From Hydractinia symbiolongicarpus (taxonomy: Eukaryota; Cnidaria; Hydrozoa; Anthoathecata; Hydractiniidae), in contig NC_079881.1 of assembly GCF_029227915.1 (NCBI RefSeq), positions 24,963,501 through 25,027,500 of the forward strand: a stretch of DNA of 64,000 nt, read 5' to 3'. This document shows positions 51,650 to 63,043 of this stretch, one piece after another (the stretch's first letter is position 1; every line of letters begins with the position of its first letter). The position numbers and the translations under genes were made by a program. The notes below the pieces were generated by a model. The model was not told the DNA's origin, searched no databases, and saw only the letters and a list, made by a program, of their open reading frames with translations.

Positions 51650-53749
51650 TTGATGAGACGCTGAATAAAAGGAGTTTAATCGCCGGCAAACGAAAACCCG
51701 CGATTTCCCGTAAATCCCTGGCTTGGCCGTATAGTCGAATGTATACAAAGAAAATACCCAGGGAGTACACTCATTACCCGAACGATTTTTTAAATTAATT
51801 CTTCACCACTAAAACGCATGAGGCTTGTAGTTTTTAAAAATGATTTCATTTTTTATGAGACGCTGAATAAAAGGAGTTTAATCGCCGGCAAACGAAAACC
51901 CGCCATTTCCCGTAAATCCCGGACTCGGCCCGTATAGTGAAAAGTATACAAAGAAAGTAACGAGGGAGTAAACTCATTTCCCGAACGATTCTTTAAATTA
52001 GTTTTCACCACTAAAACGCATGAGACTTGTAGTTTTCAAATATGATTTTATTTTTGATGAGACGCTGAATAAAAGGAGTTTAATCTCCGGCAAATGAAAA
52101 CCTGCGATTTCCCGTAAATCCCGGGCTTGGCCCGTATAGTCGAATGTATACAAAGAAGGTACCCAGGGAGTAAACTCATTTCCCGAACGATTTTTTAAAT
52201 TATTTTTTTCACCACTAAGACGCATGAGACTTGTAGTTTTCAAAAATGATTTCATTTTTATGAGACGCTGAATAAAAGGAGTTTAATCGCCGGCAAACAA
52301 AAACCCGCGATTTCCCGTAAATCCCAGACTCGGCCCGTATAGTCAAAAGTATACAAAGAAAGTACCCAGGGAGTAAACTCATTTCCCGAACGATTCTTTA
52401 AATTATTTTTCACCACTAAAACGCATGAGACTTGTAGTTTTCAAAAATGATTTCGTTATTGATGAGACCCTGAATAAAAGGAGTTTAATCGCTGGCAAAC
52501 GAAAACCCGCGATTTGCCGTAAATCCCGGTCTTGACCCGTATAGTCAAATGTATACAAAGAAAGTAAACTGGGAGTAAACTCATTTCCCGAACGATTTTT
52601 TAAATTATTTTTTCACCACTAAGACGCATGAGACTTGTAGTTTTCAAAAATGATTTCATTTTTTATGAGATGCTGAATAAAAGGAGTTTAATCGCGGGCA
52701 AACGAAAACCCGCGATTTTCCGTAAATCCCAGACTCGGTCCGTATAGTCAAAAGTATACAAAGAAAGTACCCAGGGAGTAAACTCATTTCCCGAACGATT
52801 CTTTAAATTATTTTTCACCACTAAAACGCATGAGACTTGTAGTTTTCAAAAATGATTTCGTTATTGATGAGACGCTGAATAAAAGGAGTTTAATCGCCGG
52901 CAAAGGAAAACCCGCGATTTCCCGTAAATCCCTGGCTTGGCCGTATAGTCGAATGTATACAAAGAAAATACCCAGGGAGTACACTCATTACCCGAACGAT
53001 TTTTTAAATTATTTCTTCACCACTAAAACGCATGAGACTTGTAGTTTTTAAAAATGATTTCATTTTTGATGAGACGCTGAATAAAAGGAGTTTAATCGCC
53101 GGCAAACGAAAACCCGCGATTTGCCGTAAATCCCGGGCTTGACTCGTATAGTCGAATGTATACAAAGAAAGTAAACTTGGAGTAAACTCATTTCCCGAAG
53201 GATTTTTTATATTATTTTTTCACCACTAAAACGCATGAGACTTGTAGTTTTCAAAAATGATTTCGTTTTTGATGAGACGCTGAATAAAAGGAGTTTAATC
53301 TCCGGCAAATGAAAACCCGCGATTTCCCGTAAATCCCGGGCTTGGCCCGTATAGTCGAATGTATACAAAGAAGGTACCCAGGGAGTAAACTCATTTCCCG
53401 AACGATTTTTTAAATTATTTTTTTCACCACTAAGACGCATGAGACTTGTAGTTTTCAAAAATGATTTCATTTTTATGAGACGCTGAATAAAAGGAGTTTA
53501 ATCGCCGGCAAACAAAAACCCGCGATTTCCCGTAAAATCCCGGACTCGGCCCGTATAGTCAAAAGTATACAAAGAAAGTACCCAGGGAGTAAACTCATTT
53601 CCCGAACGATTCCTTAAATTATTTTTCACCACTAAAACGCATGAGACTTGTAGTTTTCAAAAATGATTTCGTTATTGATGAGACCCTGAATAAAAGGAGT
53701 TTAATCGCTGGCGAACGAAAATCCGCGATTTGCCGTAAATCCCGGGCTT

Positions 53750-56180
53750 GACCCGTATAGTCAAATGAATACAAAGAAAGTAAACTGGGAGTAAACTCAT
53801 TTCCCGAACGATTTTTTAAATTATTTTTTCACCACTAAGACGCATGAGACTTGTAGTTTTCAAAAATGATTTCATTTTTTATGAGATGCTGAATAAAAGG
53901 AGTTTAATCGCGGGCAAACGAAAACCCGCGATTTGCCGTAAATCCGGGCTTGGCCCGTATAGTAGAATGTATACAAAGAAGGTACCCAGTGAGTAAACTC
54001 ATTTCCCGAACGATTTTTTAAAATATTTTTTCACCACTAAGACGCGTGAAACTTGTAGTTTTCAAAAATGATTTCATTTTTGATGAGACGCTAAATAAAA
54101 GGAGTTTAATCTCCGGCAAACGAAAACCCGCGATTTGCCGTAAATCCCGGGCTTGACCCGTATAGTCAAATGTATACAAAGAAAGTAAACTGGGAGTAAA
54201 CTCATTTCCCGAACGATTTTTTAAATTATTTTTTCACCACTAAGACGCATGAGACTTGTAGTTTTCAAAAATGATTTCATTTTTTATGAGATGCTGAATA
54301 AAAGGAGTTTATTTGCGGGCAAACGAAAACCCGCGATTTTCCGTAAATCCCAGACTCGGCCCGTATAGTCAAAAGTATACAAAGAAAGTACCCAGGGAGT
54401 AAACTCATTTCCCGAAGGATTCTTTAAATTATTTTTCACCACTAAAACGCATGAGACTTGTAGTTTTCAAAAATGATTTCGTTATTGATGAGACGCTGAA
54501 TAAAAGGAGTTTAATCGCCGGCAAACGAAAACCCGCGATTTTCCGTAAACCCCTGGCTTGGCCGTATAGTCGAATGTATACAAAGAAAATACCCAGGGAG
54601 TACACTCATTACCCGAACGATTTTTTATATTATTTCTTCACCACTAAAACGCATGAGACTTTTAGTTTTTAAAAATGATTTCATTTTTGATGAGACGCTG
54701 AATAAAAGGAGTTTAATCGCCGGCAAACAAAACCCGCGATTTGCCGTAAATCCCGGGCTTGACCCGTATAGTCGAATGTATACAAAGAAAGTAAACTTGG
54801 AGTAAACTCATTTCCCGAAGGATTTTTTAAATTATTTTTTCACCACTAAAACGCATGAGACTTGTAGTTTTCAAAAATTATTTCGTTTTTGATGAGACGT
54901 TGAATAAAAGGAGTTTAATGGCCGGCAAACGAAAACCCGCAATTTGCCTTAAATCCCGTGCTTGACCCGTATAGTCAAATGTATACAAAGAAAGTAAACT
55001 GGGAGTAAACTCATTTCCCGAACGATTTTTTAAATTATTTTTTCACCACTAAGACGCATGAGACTTGTAGTTTTCAAAAATGATTTCATTTTTTATGAGA
55101 TGCTGAATAAAAGGAGTTTAATCGCGGGCAAACGAAAACCCGCGATTTGCCGTAAATCCGGGCTTGGCCCGTATAGTAGAATGTATACAAAGAAGGTACC
55201 CAGTGAGTAAACTCATTTCCCGAACGATTTTTTAAAATATTTTTTCACCACTAAGACGCGTGAAACTTGTAGTTTTCAAAAATGATTTCATTTTTGATGA
55301 GACGCTAAATAAAAGGAGTTTAATCTCCGGCAAACGAAAACCCGCGATTTGCCGTAAATCCCGGGCTTGACCCGTATAGTCAAATGTATACAAAGAAAGT
55401 AAACTGGGAGTAAACTCATTTCCCAAACGATTTTTTAAATTATTTTTTCACCACTAAGACGCATGAGACTTGTAGTTTTCAAAAATGATTTCATTTTTTA
55501 TGAGATGCTGAATAAAAGGAGTTTATTTGCGGGCAAACGAAAACCCGCGATTTTCCGTAAATCCCAGACTCGGCCCGTATAGTCAAAAGTATACAAAGAA
55601 AGTACCCAGGGAGTAAACTCATTTCCCGAAGGATTCTTTAAATTATTTTTCACCACTAAAACGCATGAGACTTGTAGTTTTCAAAAATGATTTCGTTATT
55701 GATGAGACGCTGAATAAAAGGAGTTTAATCGCCGGCAAACGAAAACCCGCGATTTTCCGTAAACCCCTGGCTTGGCCGTATAGTCGAATGTATACAAAGA
55801 AAATACCCAGGGAGTACACTCATTACCCGAACGATTTTTTATATTATTTCTTCACCACTAAAACGCATGAGACTTTTAGTTTTTAAAAATGATTTCATTT
55901 TTGATGAGACGCTGAATAAAAGGAGTTTAATCGCCGGCAAACAAAACCCGCGATTTGCCGTAAATCCCGGGCTTGACCCGTATAGTCGAATGTATACAAA
56001 GAAAGTAAACTTGGAGTAAACTCATTTCCCGAAGGATTTTTTAAATTATTTTTTCACCACTAAAACGCATGAGACTTGTAGTTTTCAAAAATTATTTCGT
56101 TTTTGATGAGACGTTGAATAAAAGGAGTTTAATGGCCGGCAAACGAAAACCCGCAATTTGCCTTAAATTCCGTGCTTGAC
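53750..56180 (+). repeat. Two tandem copies of a 1,214-bp, six-unit block
   Basis: Copies are about 53,750-54,963 and 54,964-56,180. Shared marks are TAAATCCGGGCTTGG with ATAGTAGAATG, GACGCGTGAAAC, GTTTATTTGCGGG, GTAAACCCCTGG and AATGGCCGGC. The match ends near 55,036/56,250 where TTATTTTTTCACC meets TTAATTTTTTACC. Confidence 0.87.
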
Positions 56181-57321
56181 CCGTATAGTCAAATGTATAC
56201 AAAGAAAGTAAACTGGGAGTAAACTCATTTCCCGAACGATTTTTTAAATTAATTTTTTACCACTAAAACGCATAAGATTTGTAGTTTTCAAAAACGATTT
56301 CATTTTTGATGAGACGCTGAATAAAAGGAGTTTAATCGCCGGCAAACGAAAACCCGCAATTTCCCGTAAATCCCGGACTCGGCCCGTATAGTCAAAAGTA
56401 TACAAAAAAAGTACCCAGGAAGTAAACTCATTTCCTGAACGATTCTTTAAATTATTTTTTCACCACTAAAACGCATGAGACTTGTAGTTTTCAAAAATGT
56501 TTTCATTTTTGATGAGACGCTGAATAAAGGAGTTTAATCGCCGGCAAACGAAACCCCGCGATTTCCCGTATATCCCGGAATCGGCCCATATAGTCGAATG
56601 TATACAAAGAAAGTACCCAGGGAGTAAACTCATTTCTTGAACGATTTTTTAAATTATTTTTTCACCACTAAAACGCATGAGACTTGTAGTTTTCAAAAAT
56701 GATTTCATTTTTGATGAGACGCTGAATAAAAGGAGTTTAATCTCCGGCAAACGAAAACCTGCGATTTCCCGTAAATCCCGGGCTTGGCCCGTATAGTCGA
56801 ATGTATACAAAGAAAGTACCCAGGGAGTAAACTCATTTCTTGAACGATTTTTTAAATTATTTTTTCACCACTAAAACGCATGAGACTTGTAGTTTTCAAA
56901 AATGATTTCATTTTTGATGAGACGCTGAATAAAAGGAGTTTAATCTCCGGCAAATGAAAACCCGCGATTTTCCGTAAATCCCGGGCTTGGCCCGTATAGT
57001 CGAATGTATACAAAGAAGGTACCCAGGGAGTAAACTCATTTCCCGAACGATTTTTTAAATTATTTTTTTCACCACTAAGACGCATGAGACTTGTAGTTTT
57101 CAAAAATGATTTCATTTTTATGAGACGCTAAATAAAAGGAGTTTAATCGCCGGCAAACAAAAACCCGGGATTTCCTGTAAATCCCGGACTCGGCCCGTAT
57201 ACTCAAAAGTATACAAAGAAAGTACCCAGGGAGTAAACTCATTTCCCGAACGATTGTTTAAATTATTTTTCACCAATAAAACGCATGAGACTTGTAGTTT
57301 TCAAAAATGATTTCGTTATTG

Positions 57322-59495
57322 ATGAGACGCTGAATAAAAGGAGTTTAATCTCCGGCAAATGAAAACCCGCGATTTCCCGTAAATCCCGGGCTTGGCCCGT
57401 ATAGTCGAATGTATACAAAGAAGGTACCCAGGGAGTAAACTCATTTCCCGAACGATTTTTTAAATTATTTTTTTCACCACTAAGACGCATGAGACTTGTA
57501 GTTTTCAAAAATGATTTCATTTTTATGAGACGCTGAATAAAAGGAGTTTAATCGCCGGCAATTAAAAACCCGCGATTTCCCGTAAATCACGGACTCGGCC
57601 CGTATAGTCAAAAGTATACAAAGAAAGTACCCAGGGAGTAAACTCATTTCCCGAACGTATTTTTAAATTATATTTTCACCACTAACACGCGTGAGACTTG
57701 TAGTCTTCAAACTTGTTTTCATTTTTGATGAGACGCTGAATAAAAGACGTTTAAACGCCGGCAAACGAAAACCTGCGATTTCTCGTAAATCCCGGACTCG
57801 GCCTGTAAAGTCAAAAGTAAACAAAGAAAGTACCCAGGGAGTAAACTCATTTCCCGAACGATTTTTCAAATTATTTCTTCACCACTAAAACGCATGAGAC
57901 TTGTAGTCTTCAAACTTGTTTTCATTTTTGCTGAGACGCTGAATAAAAGAAGTTTAATCGCCGGCAAACGAAAACCTGAGATTTCCCGTAAATCCCGGAC
58001 TCGGCCCGTATAGTCAAAAGTATACAAAGAAAGTACCCAGGGTGTAAACTCATTTCCCGAACGATTTTTTAAATTATTATTTCACCATTAAAGCCCATGA
58101 GACTTGTAGTTTTTAAAAATGTTTTCATTTTTGATGAGACGCTTAATGAAAGAGGTTTAATCGCCGGCAAACGAAAACCCGCGATTTCCCGTAAATCCCG
58201 GGCTTGTCCCGTATAGTCGAATGTATACAAAGAAAGTGCCCTGTGAGTAAACTCATTTCCAGAACGATTTTTTAAATTATTTTTTCACCACTAAAACGCA
58301 TAAGACTTGTAGTTTTCAAAAATGTTTTCATTTTTGATGAGACGCTGAATAAAAGAAGTTTAATCGCCGGCAAACGAAAACCCGCGATTTTCCGTAAATC
58401 CCAGACTCGGTCCGTATAGTCAAAAGTACACAAAGAAAGTACCCAGGGAGTAAACTCATTTCCCGAACGATTCTTTAAATTATTTTTCACCACTAAAACG
58501 CATGAGACTTGTAGTTTTCAAAAATGATTTCGTTATTGATGAGACCCTGAATAACAGGAGTTTAATCGCTGGCAAACGAAAACCCGCGATTTGCCGTAAA
58601 TCCCGGGCTTGACCCGTATTGTCAAATGTATACAAAGAAAGTAAACTGGGAGTAAACTCATTTCCCGAACGATTTTTTAAATTATTTTTTCACCACTAAG
58701 ACGCATGAGACTTGTAGTTTTCAAAAAAGATTTAAATTTTTATGACATGCTGAATAAAAGGAGTTTAATCGCGGGCAAACGAAAACCCGCGATTTTCCGT
58801 AAATCCCAGACTCGGTCCGTATAGTCAAAAGTATACAAAGAAAGTACCCAGGGAGTAAACTCATTTCCCCAACGATTCTTTAAATTATTTTTCACCACTA
58901 AAACGCATGAGACTTGTAGTTTTCAAAAATGATTTCGTTATTGATGAGACGCTGAATAAAAGGAGTTTAATCTCCGGCAAATGAAAACCCGCGATTTCCC
59001 GTAAATCCCGGGCTTGGCCCGTATAGTCGAATGTATACAAAGAAGGTACCCAGGGAGTAAACTCATTTCCCGAACGATTTCTTAAATTATTTTTTTCACC
59101 ACTAAGACGCATGAGACTTGTAGTTTTCACAAATGATTTCATTTTTATGAGACGCTGAATAAAAGGAGTTTAATCGCCGGCAAACGAAAACCCGCGATTT
59201 CCCGTAAATCCCGGACTCGGCCCGTATAGTCAAAAGTATACAAAGAAAGTAAACTGGGAGTAAACCCATTTCCCGAACGATTTTTTAAATGAATTTTTTA
59301 CCACTAAAACGCATAAGACTTGTAATTTTCAAAAACGATTTCATTTTTGATGAGACGCTGAACAAAAGGAGTTTAATCGCCGGCAAACAAAAACCCGCAA
59401 TTTCCCGTAAATCCCGGACTCGGCCCGTATAGTCAAAAGTATACAAAGAAAGTACCCAGGGAGTAAACTCATTTCCCGAACGATTCTTTAAATTA
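57322..59495 (+). repeat. ~2.17-kb block repeated 3,605 bp to the right, first copy
   Basis: Matches about 60,927-63,100 at a constant offset of 3,605 bp (17 full units plus the 160-bp unit at 59,717). Shared marks include GGCAATTAAAAACC, GTACACAAAG, CTGAATAACAGG and AAAAGATTTAAATTTTTATGACATG. AATCACGG at about 57,588 versus AATCCCGG is one difference. Confidence 0.86.
57691..58299 (+). repeat. Three divergent units, CTTCAAACTTG subfamily
   Basis: Units 57,691-57,893, 57,894-58,096 and 58,097-58,299. The first two read GTAGTCTTCAAACTTG where other units read GTAGTTTTCAAAAATG, which abolishes the A/T dyad. Others are CACGCGTGAG at the start, AAAGACGTTTAAACGCC, GCCTGTAAAGTC with GTAAACAAAG, GCTGAGACGC, and CATTAAAGCCCATGAG. 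They are the units furthest from the consensus in this window. Copies lie at 61,296-61,904 and 63,526-64,000. Confidence 0.88.
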
Positions 59496-59716
59496 TTTTT
59501 CACCACAAAAACGCATGAGACTTGTAGTTTTCAAAAATGTTTTCAATATTGATGAGACGCTGAATAAAAGGAGTTTAATCGCTGGCAAACGAAAACCCGC
59601 GATTTCCCGTAAATCCCTGGCTTTGCCGTATAGTCGAATGTATACAAAGAAAGTACCCAGGGAGTACACTCATTACCCGAAAGATTCTTTAAATTATTTT
59701 TTCACCACTAAAACGC

Positions 59717-59876
59717 ATGAGACTTGTAGTTTTCCAAAATGATTTCATTTTTGATGAGACGCTGAATAAAAGGAGTTTATTCGCCGGCAAACGAAAACGA
59801 AATACAAAGAAAGTAAACTGGGAGAAAACTCATTTCCCGAACGATTTTTTAAATTAATTTTTTACCACTAAAACGC
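59717..59876 (+). repeat. Short 160-bp unit of independent origin
   Basis: The core CAAACGAAAAC runs through GAA directly into ATACAAAGAAAG. The CCGCGATTTCCCGTAAATCC...GTC part is lost, with 46 bp replaced by 3 (net loss 43). The deletion is at a different place from that of the 17 short units in the first 21 kb, yet the resulting length is the same. It lies inside the 18-unit, 3,605-bp interval that separates two copies of the divergent block. Confidence 0.9.
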
Positions 59877-60813
59877 ATAAGATTTGTAGTTTTCAAAAAC
59901 GATTTCATTTTTGATGAGACGCTGAATAAAAGGAGTTTAATCGCACGCAAACGAAAACCCGCAATTTCCCGTAAATCCCGGACTCGGCCCGTATAGTCAA
60001 AAGTATACAAAAAAAGTACCCAGGAAGTAAACTCATTTCCTGAACGATTCTTTAAATTATTTTTTCACCACTAAAACGCATGAGACTTGTAGTTTTCAAA
60101 AATGATTTCGTTATTGATGAGACGCTGAATAAAAGGAGTTTAATCTCCGGCAAATGAAAACCCGCGATTTCCCGTAAATCCCGGGCTTGGCCCGTATAGT
60201 CGAATGTATACAAAGAAGGTACCCAGGGAGTAAACTCATTTCCCGAACGTTTTTTTAAATTATTTTTTTCACCACTAAGACGCATGAGACTTGTAGTTTT
60301 CAAAAATGATTTTATTTTTGATGAGACGCTGAATAAAAGTAGTTTAATCTCCGGCAAATGAAAACCCGCGATTTCCCGTAAATCCCGGGCTTGGCCCGTA
60401 TAGTCGAATGTATACAAAGAAGGTACCCAGGGAGTAAACTCATTTCCCGAACGATTTTTTAAATTATTTTTTCACCACTAAGACGCATGAGACTTGTAGT
60501 TTTCAAAAATGATTTCATTTTTATGAGACGCTGAATAAAAGGAGTTTAATCGCCGGCAAACAAAAACCCGCGATTTCCCGTAAATCCCGGACTCGGCCCG
60601 TATAGTCAAAAGTATACAAAGAAAGTACCCAGGGAGTAAACTCATTTCCCGAACGATTCTTTAAATTATTTTTCACCACTAAAACGCATGAGACTTGTAG
60701 TTTTCAAAAATGATTTCGTTATTGATGAGACCCTGAATAAAAGGAGTTTAATCGCTGGCAAACGAAAACCCGCGATTTGCCGTAAATCCCGGGCTTGACC
60801 CGTATAGTCAAAT

Positions 60814-63043
60814 GTATACAAAGAAAGTACCCAGGGAGTAAACTCATTTCCCGAACGATTCTTTAAATTAGTTTTCACCACTAAAACGCATGAGACTTGT
60901 AGTTTTCAAAAATGATTTTATTTTTGATGAGACGCTGAATAAAAGGAGTTTAATCTCCGGCAAATGAAAACCCGCGATTTCCCGTAAATCCCGGGCTTGG
61001 CCCGTATAGTCGAATGTATACAAAGAAGGTACCCAGGGAGTAAACTCATTTCCCGAACGATTTTTTAAATTATTTTTTTCACCACTAAGACGCATGAGAC
61101 TTGTAGTTTTCAAAAATGATTTCATTTTTATGAGACGCTGAATAAAAGGAGTTTAATCGCCGGCAATTAAAAACCCGCGATTTCCCGTAAATCCCGGACT
61201 CGGCCCGTATAGTCAAAAGTATACAAAGAAAGTACCCAGGGAGTAAACTCATTTCCCGAACGTATTTTTAAATTATATTTTCACCACTAACACGCGTGAG
61301 ACTTGTAGTCTTCAAACTTGTTTTCATTTTTGATGAGACGCTGAATAAAAGACGTTTAAACGCCGGCAAACGAAAACCTGCGATTTCTCGTAAATCCCGG
61401 ACTCGGCCTGTAAAGTCAAAAGTAAACAAAGAAAGTACCCAGGGAGTAAACTCATTTCCCGAACGATTTTTCAAATTATTTCTTCACCACTAAAACGCAT
61501 GAGACTTGTAGTCTTCAAACTTGTTTTCATTTTTGCTGAGACGCTGAATAAAAGAAGTTTAATCGCCGGCAAACGAAAACCTGAGATTTCCCGTAAATCC
61601 CGGACTCGGCCCGTATAGTCAAAAGTATACAAAGAAAGTACCCAGGGTGTAAACTCATTTCCCGAACGATTTTTTAAATTATTATTTCACCATTAAAGCC
61701 CATGAGACTTGTAGTTTTTAAAAATGTTTTCATTTTTGATGAGACGCTTAATGAAAGAGGTTTAATCGCCGGCAAACGAAAACCCGCGATTTCCCGTAAA
61801 TCCCGGGCTTGTCCCGTATAGTCGAATGTATACAAAGAAAGTGCCCTGTGAGTAAACTCATTTCCAGAACGATTTTTTAAATTATTTTTTCACCACTAAA
61901 ACGCATAAGACTTGTAGTTTTCAAAAATGTTTTCATTTTTGATGAGACGCTGAATAAAAGAAGTTTAATCGCCGGCAAACGAAAACCCGCGATTTTCCGT
62001 AAATCCCAGACTCGGTCCGTATAGTCAAAAGTACACAAAGAAAGTACCCAGGGAGTAAACTCATTTCCCGAACGATTCTTTAAATTATTTTTCACCACTA
62101 AAACGCATGAGACTTGTAGTTTTCAAAAATGATTTCGTTATTGATGAGACCCTGAATAACAGGAGTTTAATCGCTAGCAAACGAAAACCCGCGATTTGCC
62201 GTAAATCCCGGGCTTGACCCGTATTGTCAAATGTATACAAAGAAAGTAAACTGGGAGTAAACTCATTTCCCGAACGATTTTTTAAATTATTTTTTCACCA
62301 CTAAGACGCATGAGACTTGTAGTTTTCAAAAAAGATTTAAATTTTTATGACATGCTGAATAAAAGGAGTTTAATCGCGGGCAAACGAAAACCCGCGATTT
62401 TCCGTAAATCCCAGACTCGGTCCGTATAGTCAAAAGTATACAAAGAAAGTACCCAGGGAGTAAACTCATTTCCCCAACGATTCTTTAAATTATTTTTCAC
62501 CACTAAAACGCATGAGACTTGTAGTTTTCAAAAATGATTTCGTTATTGATGAGACGCTGAATAAAAGGAGTTTAATCTCCGGCAAATGAAAACCCGCGAT
62601 TTCCCGTAAATCCCGGGCTTGGCCCGTATAGTCGAATGTATACAAAGAAGGTACCCAGGGAGTAAACTCATTTCCCGAACGATTTCTTAAATTATTTTTT
62701 TCACCACTAAGACGCATGAGACTTGTAGTTTTCACAAATGATTTCATTTTTATGAGACGCTGAATAAAAGGAGTTTAATCGCCGGCAAACGAAAACCCGC
62801 GATTTCCCGTAAATCCCGGACTCGGCCCGTATAGTCAAAAGTATACAAAGAAAGTAAACTGGGAGTAAACCCATTTCCCGAACGATTTTTTAAATGAATT
62901 TTTTACCACTAAAACGCATAAGACTTGTAATTTTCAAAAACGATTTCATTTTTGATGAGACGCTGAACAAAAGGAGTTTAATCGCCGGCAAACAAAAACC
63001 CGCAATTTCCCGTAAATCCCGGACTCGGCCTGTATAGTCAAAA
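60814..63043 (+). repeat. 2,230-bp (11-unit) higher-order repeat, first copy
   Basis: Matches 63,044-64,000 from its first base. The left edge is set by AATGTATAC at 60,813 versus AAAGTATAC at 63,043. It starts with the rare TTTAAATTAGTTTTCACC ending and includes the divergent units at 61,296-61,904. Confidence 0.88.

Larger units (their letters stand above)
44310..57500 (+). repeat. Local subfamily domain: GTTATTGATGAG, TTTTTATGAGATGCTG and TCTCATGAGATTCTG units
   Basis: Units here mostly carry TTATTTTTCACC endings and GTTATTGATGAG or TTTTTATGAG after the A/T dyad. A rarer form, CATTTCTCATGAGATTCTG, is found at about 44,360, 45,576, 46,789 and 48,001. Blocks repeat at offsets of 1,415, 1,011 and 1,618 bp (the GTTATTGATGAG units starting at 45,141, 46,556, 47,567 and 49,185), equal to seven, five and eight units. 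Confidence 0.8.
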
